From positions 1-6,193 of the forward strand of contig CAMFLN010000225.1 of the NCBI GenBank assembly GCA_945957305.1: a DNA stretch of 6,193 nt, given 5' to 3'. Both the position numbers and the translations under genes were made by a program. Positions 1 to 6,193 of this stretch are shown one piece after another. The stretch comes from an uncultured Planctomycetaceae bacterium (lineage in GTDB: Bacteria; Planctomycetota; Planctomycetia; Pirellulales; JACPPG01). Position 1 is the first letter of the stretch. Each line of letters begins with the position of its first letter. The notes under the pieces are model-generated. The model saw nothing but the letters and a program-made list of their open reading frames with translations. It had not been told where the DNA came from and did no database searches.

Positions 1-606
1 TTGCGGCTGGTTGGGATCGGCGAAAACGTCGAAAGGATTATGCGCGACACCTAAGTAAGCCGCGTGGCGATACGCATAACCACCGTTGCGATTCGATAAA
101 GTCATGTAGCTCGGCAGCTCGCGCTCCGCCGAGCCCAGCAGCGCCGAAACCACGGCTCCGGTCGCCGGTTGATCGTTGCCACCGCTCGGGCGATTAGGGC
201 CGCCGGGATAGCCGGTCAACATCCAATGCTGACCCGTGGCATGATCAGCTGTGCCGTGCGACACCGCGCGCAGCACGGTCAGCCGATCGGCGATCTTGGC
301 CTGCTCGGGCAGCTGGTCCGAAAACCGCACGCCGGGCACAGCGGTGTCGATCGCGGAAAACGGTCCACGAATCTCGACCGGGGCCGCGGGCTTCGGGTCG
401 TACGAGTCGTGATGCGTGAGCCCGCCTTCGAGATAAAACTGGATGACGGCGCGCTTGCGGCCACTTCCGGTCGGCGCTGCCGCTCCCTGCTGGCCGAGCA
501 GGTGCGATAGCGACAAGCCTCCCGCGCACAGTGAGCCGATCCTAAGCAACGATCGGCGCGAGAATCTCGCCTCGCGCGTAGACGCTGGGAACTGAAAATC
601 GATCAT
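1..606 (-). CDS. DUF1501 family Tat-exported protein, N-terminal part (runs off left edge)
   Basis: The minus strand is open from an ATG at 606-604 to the window edge: 202 codons, no stop. Residues 14-22 read RFSRRSLLR, a twin-arginine (Tat) motif. A hydrophobic stretch follows (about residues 23-38), then a small-residue segment (42-44, AAA) that could hold a cleavage site. The mature start is typical of DUF1501, a family in the alkaline-phosphatase-like superfamily: VIQFYLEGG at 54-62, HHDSYDPKP at 65-73, IRGPF at 79-83, then a VLRAVSHG-type segment and GQHWMLTG at 125-132. The product is probably exported folded to the periplasm. Its biochemical role is not established; in planctomycetes such genes often sit beside DUF1549/DUF1553 cytochrome-like genes, which are not visible here. 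Full-length members are usually over 400 residues, so about half is missing because of the window edge. The Shine-Dalgarno is weak. It is divergent from ispF. The family call is confident; the function is not. Confidence 0.9.
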   Translation of the reverse strand, partial: MIDFQFPASTREARFSRRSLLRIGSLCAGGLSLSHLLGQQGAAAPTGSGRKRAVIQFYLEGGLTHHDSYDPKPAAPVEIRGPFSAIDTAVPGVRFSDQLPEQAKIADRLTVLRAVSHGTADHATGQHWMLTGYPGGPNRPSGGNDQPATGAVVSALLGSAERELPSYMTLSNRNGGYAYRHAAYLGVAHNPFDVFADPNQPQ

Positions 607-626
607 GCAGAACGCTCGCCAGTCAC

Positions 627-642
627 ATAAACAATCGTTTAT
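627..642. repeat. AT-rich 6-bp dyad upstream of the DUF1501 start
   Basis: ATAAAC-aatc-GTTTAT is a perfect 6-bp inverted repeat with a 4-base centre, 20 bases upstream of the DUF1501 start codon. It is an AT-rich island in a GC-rich region, so it could be part of the minus-strand promoter or a small operator. A dyad this short can arise by chance. Confidence 0.3.
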
Positions 643-869
643 CGATGTAAGGCTACCGCGACCGCGCCTCTCGTGTCAATTCAATTCGCCGTGGCAGCGT
701 GGCAGGGACGCGACGACTTGGCATCATCGGGCGAGGCCAGCAAGGTGGAAAAGACAGAGCCGCCTCGATGGGCGACCACGGGATCGACGGTCCGCAATTC
801 TCATCTCGACCCATTGTTTAACGGTCCTTTGGTAGTGCTCCGACAGCGTTCTGGTGGGCGGCTCTCGCG

Positions 870-898
870 TTGTCCGGGCAGGCGGATTTCGCTATAAT
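870..898 (+). promoter_or_regulatory. Sigma70-type promoter for ispF (-35 TTGTCC, -10 TATAAT)
   Basis: TTGTCC at 870-875 matches the TTGACA consensus at 4 of 6 positions. TATAAT at 893-898 is a perfect -10 box. The spacer is the optimal 17 bases. Transcription would start near 905, about 32 bases before the proposed ispF start. It probably drives ispF-cysS and perhaps the ruv genes downstream. Confidence 0.75.
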
Positions 899-903
899 CC
901 GCC
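881..903. promoter_or_regulatory. 7-bp inverted repeat enclosing the ispF -10 box
   Basis: GGCGGAT (881-887) and ATCCGCC (897-903) are perfect inverted copies separated by 9 bases. The -10 box at 893-898 starts in the centre and ends in the right arm. The position fits an operator where a dimeric repressor could block RNA polymerase. It may instead be a common promoter context in this lineage. No binding protein is identifiable. Confidence 0.35.
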
Positions 904-936
904 ACCTGCGGGGACGGCGCAAGTTCCTTCTCAACG

Positions 937-1430
937 TTGATCGGAGAACGAGTTACGGCTGGCATACGCGTCGGTATTGGGCATGACACGCACCGGCTCG
1001 CCGCAGGCGGTCCATTGCGGCTCGGTGGGATCGACATCCCTCACGACCAGCAAGCCTGCGGACACAGCGATGCCGATGTCTTGTTGCATGCCGTGACTGA
1101 CGCGCTGCTCGGCGCCGCAGCTCTGGGGGATATCGGCGAACTGTTTCCCGACACCGACCCTGCGAATCGGGGCCGCGACTCGGGCGAAATGTTGCAGGAA
1201 GCTTACCGGCGGGTCCAGGCTGTCGGGTTCCGGGTCATGAACTTGGACTGCATCGTCTTTGCCCAGCGGCCTAAGCTCTCACCCTATAAGGAGACGATAC
1301 GCCAGCGGCTGGCTTCTTTGCTATCCATCCCCTGCGACTGTGTAGGGGTGAAAGCCAAAACCGGCGAGGCCGTGGGCCCCGTCGGCCGGCAAGAAGCAAT
1401 CATGGCCGAGTGCGTCGTACTACTCGAGAA

Positions 1431-1437
<7 letters not shown>
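937..1437 (+). CDS. ispF: 2-C-methyl-D-erythritol 2,4-cyclodiphosphate synthase IspF
   Basis: Cytosolic enzyme of the non-mevalonate (MEP) isoprenoid pathway. It converts the CDP-methylerythritol 2-phosphate intermediate to the cyclic diphosphate, releasing CMP, and normally works as a trimer with a divalent metal. The 166-residue product is of family length. Metal ligands are visible as D17 and H19 in GHDTHRL and H51 in the HSDADVLLHAVTDALLG block (43-59). GDIGELFPDTDP follows at 64-75, and the C-terminal VKAKTGEAVGPVGR segment carries the nucleotide-binding region. The only standard start codon in frame after the upstream stop (895-897) is TTG at 937. Family homology begins about residue 10, so the first 9 residues are uncertain. 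No good Shine-Dalgarno precedes the TTG. It is first after the promoter and overlaps cysS by 7 bases. No ispD is fused or adjacent here. The function is secure; the start is not. Confidence 0.95.
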
Positions 1438-3032
<1,595 letters not shown>

Positions 3033-3050
3033 CAAGCAGTAGTTGGTAGA

Positions 3051-3134
3051 CAGTAATCAGTAGCCAGTAACGTTTCACTGTCCTCTGACTGCCAGCTACC
3101 GAGTTCTTCTCCGACTACTGGCTACAGACTACTG
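3051..3134. repeat. Imperfect inverted repeat of AGTAGYCAGTAG-like units in the cysS-ruvC spacer
   Basis: The 113-base spacer is nearly all degenerate repeat. The arm at 3051-3069 pairs with 3116-3134 at 17 of 19 positions, including an exact 10-base core, GTAGCCAGTA, and its complement. A third, reversed, related unit lies at 3085-3100 (CTGACTGCCAGCTACC), and further degenerate units flank both arms (about 3037-3050 and 3135-3141). It could form a hairpin in RNA between the two genes. No U-tract follows, so it is not a standard terminator. It resembles a REP- or MITE-like non-coding element. Confidence 0.7.
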
Positions 3135-3145
3135 ACTACTAATTC

Positions 3146-3655
3146 ATGAATCCTCGCGTTTTGGGAATTGATCCTGGGCTGAATGTCACCGGCTATGCCG
3201 TGTTGGAAGTTTCGGCCACGGGTCCCAAGATTTGCGAAGCTGGCGTCATTCGCGGCCGCACGCGTGAAAGTCTGGCCGCGCGCGTGAATGAAATCTTCGA
3301 CGGGGTCACGGAGGTCATCGGTTCGCTGACCCCCTCCTGCATGGCGCTGGAAGAATTGTTCTCGCACTACAAGCGCCCGCGCACATCGATCCTGATGGGA
3401 CATGCTCGCGGTGTGATTTGTCTGGCCGCGGCGCGCGCCGGCATCGGCGTATCGAGCTATAGCGCCACACGGATCAAAAAGACATTGACCGGCAACGGCC
3501 AGGCGGCCAAGCCGCAAATGCAACGCGCCGTGGCGCGCGAACTAGGGCTCGCCACCGCGCCCGAACCGCACGACGTGGCTGATGCCTTGGCTGTGGCGCT
3601 GTGCCACTTCTACACGCAGCCCGATTGGGTGGCGGTCGGGCGACGCCGGGCGTGA
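3146..3655 (+). CDS. ruvC: Holliday junction resolvase RuvC
   Basis: Homodimeric, Mg2+-dependent endonuclease that makes paired nicks in Holliday junctions brought to it by RuvAB during recombinational repair. The 169-residue product is close to the E. coli length (173). The RNase H-like fold is shown by VLGIDPGLNVTGYAV at 5-19, with catalytic D9; by ALEELF at 67-72, with catalytic E69; and by PHDVADALAVAL near 141-152, with D143 and D146 spaced as in the E. coli pair D138/D141. The conserved helix reading RTSILMGHARGV lies at 79-90. ATG 3146 begins directly at the conserved first strand, so the start is well placed. The bases just before it belong to the repeat-rich spacer and contain no recognisable Shine-Dalgarno, so initiation may rely on an unstructured leader or on coupling. 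ruvA follows after 43 bases. Confidence 0.96.
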   Translation: MNPRVLGIDPGLNVTGYAVLEVSATGPKICEAGVIRGRTRESLAARVNEIFDGVTEVIGSLTPSCMALEELFSHYKRPRTSILMGHARGVICLAAARAGIGVSSYSATRIKKTLTGNGQAAKPQMQRAVARELGLATAPEPHDVADALAVALCHFYTQPDWVAVGRRRA

Positions 3656-3698
3656 TCCCTTTCTGCACGGACACCTGAGATGGAGCGACCCGACACCC

Positions 3699-4325
3699 GT
3701 GATCACCAAGATAACTGGTAAGCTGCTGGCCGTGGCCGAGGACGTGGCCACGCTGCGCTTTGGCGCCTTCGATTTCGAAGTCTTTATTCCCGAGTTCGCT
3801 CGCCGGCAACTGCAGCATCGCGTCGGCGAGGAGATCAGCCTGTTTACGATCGACTACCTCGAAGGCAACCCGATGCAAGGGCGCATGACGCCGCGGCTCA
3901 TCGGTTTTCTGAGCGAAGTCGAGCGCGAGTTTTTTGAACTCTTTTGTTCGGTCGACGGCGTCGGGGTGAAGAAAGCCTTGCGGGCCATGATTCGCCCCGT
4001 GCGTGAAGTGGCCACGGCGATCGAAGAGCAGGACGCCAAGGTGCTGTCCAGCCTGCCCGGCGTTGGGCCCGCGACGGCCGAACGGATCATCGCCAAGCTG
4101 CGTCGCAAAGTTCCCAAGTTCGCGCTGCTCGTAGCCCGGGAAGAGACCTTCGAAACGATCGAGGAGCACGACCTGGTGCAGGAGACGTTTCAGGTGCTCA
4201 GGCAGTTGGGGCATTCCGAGGCCGAATCGCGCCGCCTGCTCGACGCCGCCCTGGCGGGCAAGAAAAAGTACGCCGACGTGCAAGCACTCTTGCAGGCCAT
4301 CTATCAGCAGCGGCAGGGGAAGTAG
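3699..4325 (+). CDS. ruvA: Holliday junction branch migration protein RuvA
   Basis: Tetrameric DNA-binding subunit that holds the four-way junction flat and loads the RuvB motor. The 208-residue product is close to the E. coli length (203). An N-terminal OB-fold (about 1-65) starts [10 protein letters not shown]. Two helix-hairpin-helix motifs follow: [10 protein letters not shown] at 85-94 and [12 protein letters not shown] at 119-130. The C-terminal RuvB-binding domain (about 158-208) contains [20 protein letters not shown] and a final helix. GTG 3699 is chosen because family homology begins exactly there. The frame extends upstream to an ATG at 3582, but that part lies inside ruvC and reads as unrelated sequence. 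A GGAG at 3682-3685 is rather far from the GTG. The loop that carries the acidic pin (E55-D56 in E. coli) reads [11 protein letters not shown] here, with only one acidic residue and extra residues before the IGF segment. Confidence 0.95.
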   Translation: MITKITGKLLAVAEDVATLRFGAFDFEVFIPEFARRQLQHRVGEEISLFTIDYLEGNPMQGRMTPRLIGFLSEVEREFFELFCSVDGVGVKKALRAMIRPVREVATAIEEQDAKVLSSLPGVGPATAERIIAKLRRKVPKFALLVAREETFETIEEHDLVQETFQVLRQLGHSEAESRRLLDAALAGKKKYADVQALLQAIYQQRQGK

Positions 4326-4329
4326 GCAA

Positions 4330-4453
4330 AATGTCGAATGTCGAAGATTGAATGACGAAAGAAAATCGAAGGACGAATGTCTAAATGACCTCGCCGCATT
4401 CGTCATTCGAACTTTGATTTTCTTTGGACATTCGTCCCTCGACATTCGTCATT
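4330..4453. repeat. Long imperfect inverted repeat of AATGTCG/GAATGACGAA units in the ruvA-ruvB spacer
   Basis: The left arm 4330-4381 pairs with the right arm 4402-4453 without gaps at 41 of 52 positions, around a 20-base centre. Each arm is itself made of 7-10 base units such as AATGTCG (direct repeat at 4330-4343), GAATGACGAA and GGACGAATGTC. The core AAAGAAAATC (4358-4367) is exactly matched in reverse at 4416-4425. The element begins 5 bases after the ruvA stop and ends just before the ruvB promoter. It could fold into a long hairpin. There is no coding potential and no transposase. Its sequence is unlike the repeat in the cysS-ruvC spacer. Confidence 0.8.
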
Positions 4454-4467
4454 GCCGCTTGCGGCGA

Positions 4468-4497
4468 TTCGCCGTGGCGGCCGCACTTTGCTATACT
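4468..4497 (+). promoter_or_regulatory. Probable promoter for ruvB (-35 TTCGCC, -10 TATACT)
   Basis: TATACT at 4492-4497 matches the -10 consensus at 5 of 6 positions. TTCGCC at 4468-4473 is a weak -35 (3 of 6) with an 18-base spacer. The -35 lies in a short dyad, CGGCGA-t-TCGCCG (4462-4474). Transcription would start near 4504, leaving a leader of about 55 bases before ruvB. It lies directly after the ruvA-ruvB inverted repeat. Confidence 0.5.
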
Positions 4498-4543
4498 CTC
4501 CGTGGTTAACACCCGTTCACCTGCTGTGGCGGTGGACCGTTAC

Positions 4544-4548
4544 GGAGG
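4544..4548 (+). promoter_or_regulatory. Ribosome binding site of ruvB (GGAGG)
   Basis: GGAGG lies 11 bases before the GTG at 4560. It supports that start over the longer open frame from 4452, which would cross the promoter region and lacks any RuvB homology in its extra residues. Confidence 0.6.
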
Positions 4549-4559
4549 ACGATTGCGCC

Positions 4560-5600
4560 GTGCGCGAGCCCATTCTGCAAGGCAGCGAGATTCCGGTAGT
4601 CCAAGAGCGCTTTGACGACGATCCCGAAGATCGCGCCTTGCGCCCGCAGCGCATGCGCGACATGGTCGGCCAGCGCGAGGTGTGCGAGCGGTTGGCCATC
4701 GCCCTTGATGCCTCGCAAAAGCGCCGCGAGACGCTCGGCCACATTCTCTTCGATGGTCCGCCGGGGTTGGGCAAGACGACGTTTGCCACGGTCATCCCGC
4801 GCGACCTAGGCGTGTCGTTTCAAATCGCCAGCGGCGCCGCGCTGATGGCCCCCAAGGACGTCATCCCGTACTTGAGCAACGCCGAGGAAGGCTCGGTGCT
4901 GTTCATCGACGAGATCCATCGATTGCCCAAGGCGGTCGAGGAATTCCTCTATCCGGCGATGGAGGATTTTCGCATCGACATTACGCTGGGCGAAGGGGTC
5001 AACGCCCGCACGATCAACATGCCGCTCAAGCCGTTCACGCTGATCGGCGCGACCACGCGCTCGGGCATGCTCTCCGCGCCGCTGCGCGATCGCTTTCAGA
5101 TGCGCGAGCATCTCGACTTTTACACGATCGAGGAATTGTCCGAGATCGTCACGCGCAGCTCGGCGAAGTTGCGCGCCGCGATCGACCCGGCCGCCGCCAC
5201 CGAGATCGCGATCCGCAGCCGCGGCACGCCGCGCCTGGCGAATAATCGCCTGCGCTGGGTGCGTGACTATGCCACGAGTAAAGCCGACGGCCGCATCACG
5301 CACTCCCTCGCCCAGGCTGCGCTTGAAATGCAGGGGATCGACCCGCGCGGCCTCGACTCGCAGGATCGCAAATATCTCGACACGGTGATCCGTATCTTTC
5401 ATGGCGGCCCGGTCGGCGTCGAGGCGATCGCCCACACGATCAACGTGCCGCCTGACACGCTCGAAGACGAAGTCGAGCCATTCCTCTTGCGGGCCGGATT
5501 AGTGATCCGCACCCCGCGGGGCCGCAAAGCGACGTCCGACGCGTACGAACACCTGCGCCTTAAGCCGCCGCCGAGCGACGATCACCCGCGGTTGTTTTGA
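4560..5600 (+). CDS. ruvB: Holliday junction branch migration ATPase RuvB
   Basis: Hexameric AAA+ motor that, with RuvA, drives branch migration of Holliday junctions. The 346-residue product is close to the E. coli length (336). The family N-terminal segment LRPQRMRDMVGQ is present. Walker A is GPPGLGKT at 66-73 (K72, T73); Walker B is LFIDEIHR, with D117 and E118; sensor 1 is GATTRSG at 163-169; the arginine-finger segment PLRDRF is at 174-179; the sensor 2 motif GTPR is at 222-225, with R225. A C-terminal winged-helix DNA-binding domain contains FHGGPVGVEAIA and ends in TPRGRKATSDAY. After GTPR the sequence reads LANNRLRW, where E. coli has IANRLLRR, a modest difference. GTG 4560 is preceded by GGAGG and begins a natural RuvB N-terminus (MREPILQGSEIP). 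The gene lies 234 bases after ruvA and probably has its own promoter. A perfect dyad overlaps its stop codon. Confidence 0.97.
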   Translation: MREPILQGSEIPVVQERFDDDPEDRALRPQRMRDMVGQREVCERLAIALDASQKRRETLGHILFDGPPGLGKTTFATVIPRDLGVSFQIASGAALMAPKDVIPYLSNAEEGSVLFIDEIHRLPKAVEEFLYPAMEDFRIDITLGEGVNARTINMPLKPFTLIGATTRSGMLSAPLRDRFQMREHLDFYTIEELSEIVTRSSAKLRAAIDPAAATEIAIRSRGTPRLANNRLRWVRDYATSKADGRITHSLAQAALEMQGIDPRGLDSQDRKYLDTVIRIFHGGPVGVEAIAHTINVPPDTLEDEVEPFLLRAGLVIRTPRGRKATSDAYEHLRLKPPPSDDHPRLF

Positions 5601-5617
5601 GTCGGACGACTCAAAAC
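5594..5617. repeat. Perfect 11-bp dyad straddling the ruvB stop codon; possible 3'-end hairpin
   Basis: GTTTTGAGTCG (5594-5604) and CGACTCAAAAC (5607-5617) are exact inverted copies around GA. In RNA this gives a 10-bp stem with a GGAC tetraloop. The ruvB TGA stop (5598-5600) lies in the left arm. The T-run is on the 5' side and the A-run on the 3' side, with no U-tract after the stem, so it is not a classical Rho-independent terminator. It could protect or process the mRNA end, or bind a protein. Confidence 0.65.
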
Positions 5618-5705
5618 ACTCTAGCTCGCATGCTCATGAGTGATCACGAATCGAGTCTCTACCTTCCTCGCCTGGCTTACACTTTTGTCATAACGTCAGC
5701 GGCGT

Positions 5706-5734
5706 TTCGCCTCGGCGATTTCGCGCAGTATGCT
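5706..5734 (+). promoter_or_regulatory. Possible promoter for the gene at 5775 (-35 TTCGCC, -10 TATGCT)
   Basis: TATGCT at 5729-5734 (4 of 6 to consensus) follows TTCGCC at 5706-5711 with a 17-base spacer. The -35 hexamer is identical to the one proposed for ruvB. Transcription would start near 5741, about 34 bases before the start codon. The boxes are weak, so the call rests mainly on position. Confidence 0.35.
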
Positions 5735-5761
5735 GCTGTTTTCTCGCGTGCACTCAACAGC

Positions 5762-5767
5762 AGGAGG
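5762..5767 (+). promoter_or_regulatory. Strong ribosome binding site AGGAGG for the gene at 5775
   Basis: A perfect AGGAGG lies 7 bases before the ATG at 5775, the best Shine-Dalgarno in the window. It fixes the frame and start of the last gene against a competing open frame (5597-5956). Confidence 0.85.
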
Positions 5768-5774
5768 ACAGACG

Positions 5775-6193
5775 ATGCGTCCAACTTCGTGGACTCCAGT
5801 GTTTCTGGCGGCGATCACTCTGGCTCTGCTGCTGGTTTTCTGCAACTCGGGCACGACCGAGGAAACGTCGCAGCTCCAACCCGGTATCAAGGAACTGCAG
5901 CAGCAGCGATTAGCCATCGTGGAGCAGTGCTGCGAGTACGCGAGAAAGCTTTATGAACAGGGGCGGATCGAATATACGGAAGTCTATGCCGCGGAGCGGG
6001 AACTCTTGACTGCGCGTCTCGCCTTGGCGGATACGCCACAAGCTCGCACAACGGCATGCGACCAGGCCATCGCGATGGCGCGCCATTTTCAAGAAATTGC
6101 CCAAGCCAGGAAAGAATCCGCGCGCGGCACGCAGCTCGAAGTACTACGCGCCCGAGATTTCGAACTGCAAGCACTCATCGAACGGGCAAAAGC
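5775..6193 (+). CDS. Membrane-anchored or secreted helical protein, TolC-like (runs off right edge)
   Basis: Open for 139 codons to the window edge from an ATG with a perfect AGGAGG. The N-terminus has a short polar segment and then a hydrophobic stretch (about residues 8-23, VFLAAITLALLLVF), which is a signal peptide or membrane anchor. C23 follows it, but VFC is a poor lipobox. From about residue 33 the sequence is charged and helical: KELQQQR, then CCEYARKLYEQGRIEYTEVY (52-71), ERELLTARLALADTP (74-88), and a second repeat-like unit (about 100-138), with RKESARGTQLEVLRARDFELQALIERAK. The pattern 'helix, G-R/T, valine or leucine, then A-x-x-x-LL-AxL' recalls TolC/outer membrane efflux protein helices, seen in short standalone planctomycete proteins. 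No beta-barrel portion is visible, so it is probably not a full efflux channel. The specific role is unknown. It is read from a weak promoter after the ruvB dyad, probably as a separate unit. Confidence 0.8.
   Translation, partial: MRPTSWTPVFLAAITLALLLVFCNSGTTEETSQLQPGIKELQQQRLAIVEQCCEYARKLYEQGRIEYTEVYAAERELLTARLALADTPQARTTACDQAIAMARHFQEIAQARKESARGTQLEVLRARDFELQALIERAK

Larger units (their letters stand above)
607..936. other. Divergent intergenic region between DUF1501 gene and ispF
   Basis: This 330-base stretch separates two divergent genes. Its right end holds the ispF promoter and the dyad around its -10 box; its left end holds a 6-bp dyad just upstream of the DUF1501 start. The middle, about 650-865, shows no convincing gene, RNA or terminator. 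The short open frames there have no ribosome binding sites or recognisable protein motifs. I could not find a convincing minus-strand promoter for the DUF1501 gene. Confidence 0.6.

Noticed and set aside
169..529. Plus-strand and minus-strand short open frames inside the DUF1501 region
   Set aside because: The conserved DUF1501 reading frame (606 to 1, minus strand) explains this region; the others are out-of-frame shadows.
3582..3698. An N-terminal extension of RuvA of 39 residues overlapping ruvC
   Set aside because: RuvA homology begins exactly at GTG 3699, and the extension is out-of-frame ruvC sequence.
3474..4445. A 323-codon minus-strand open frame opposite ruvC and ruvA
   Set aside because: It mirrors two confirmed genes, begins in the repeat spacer, and has no ribosome binding site or recognisable domain.
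4330..4453. A CRISPR array
   Set aside because: The repeat units are only 7-10 bases, degenerate, and in both orientations, with no regular unique spacers and no cas genes.
4452..4559. An N-terminal extension of RuvB of 36 residues
   Set aside because: The extra residues have no RuvB similarity, cross a likely promoter, and lie upstream of a GGAGG-GTG start.
4806..5435. A 209-codon minus-strand open frame opposite ruvB
   Set aside because: It lies wholly inside the conserved RuvB ATPase region and has no motif of its own.
5594..5617. A standard Rho-independent terminator for ruvB
   Set aside because: The stem is perfect, but no U-tract follows it; ACTCTAG comes next, so the classical rule is not met.
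5597..5956. A 119-codon plus-strand open frame after ruvB
   Set aside because: It starts in the dyad at the ruvB stop without a ribosome binding site, and the frame beginning at 5775 with AGGAGG is clearly the real gene.

Overview
The window looks like a piece of a GC-rich planctomycete chromosome, most likely of the Pirellulales type. This is inferred from a Tat-exported DUF1501 protein, from planctomycete-like versions of IspF, CysS and RuvB, from a small anchored TolC-like helical protein, and from spacers built of short degenerate repeats. No mobile element, CRISPR array, tRNA or rRNA was seen.

Layout. Positions 1-606 hold, on the minus strand, the first 202 codons of a DUF1501 protein that runs off the left edge. 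Positions 607-936 are a divergent intergenic region with a good sigma70-type promoter (870-898), whose -10 box sits inside a 7-bp inverted repeat. The plus strand then carries ispF (937-1437), cysS (1431-3032, overlapping ispF by 7 nt), ruvC (3146-3655), ruvA (3699-4325) and ruvB (4560-5600). At 5775 a gene with a strong ribosome binding site starts a membrane-anchored or exported helical protein resembling TolC-type efflux proteins; it runs off the right edge. Both edge genes have no stop codon inside the window.

Function. IspF makes the cyclic diphosphate of the non-mevalonate isoprenoid pathway, and CysS charges tRNA-Cys. RuvA, RuvB and RuvC form the Holliday-junction branch migration and resolution machinery, complete here. 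The order ispF-cysS-ruvC-ruvA-ruvB on one strand suggests one or more housekeeping transcription units; ruvB probably also has its own promoter.

The least ordinary parts are between and inside these housekeeping genes. The cysS-ruvC and ruvA-ruvB spacers each hold a long imperfect inverted repeat, built from two different short repeat units. A perfect 11-bp dyad straddles the ruvB stop codon. CysS has an insertion of about 23 residues just before a variant KMSKS loop. RuvA has an altered acidic-pin region. I see no clear evidence of a wholly new multi-gene system.
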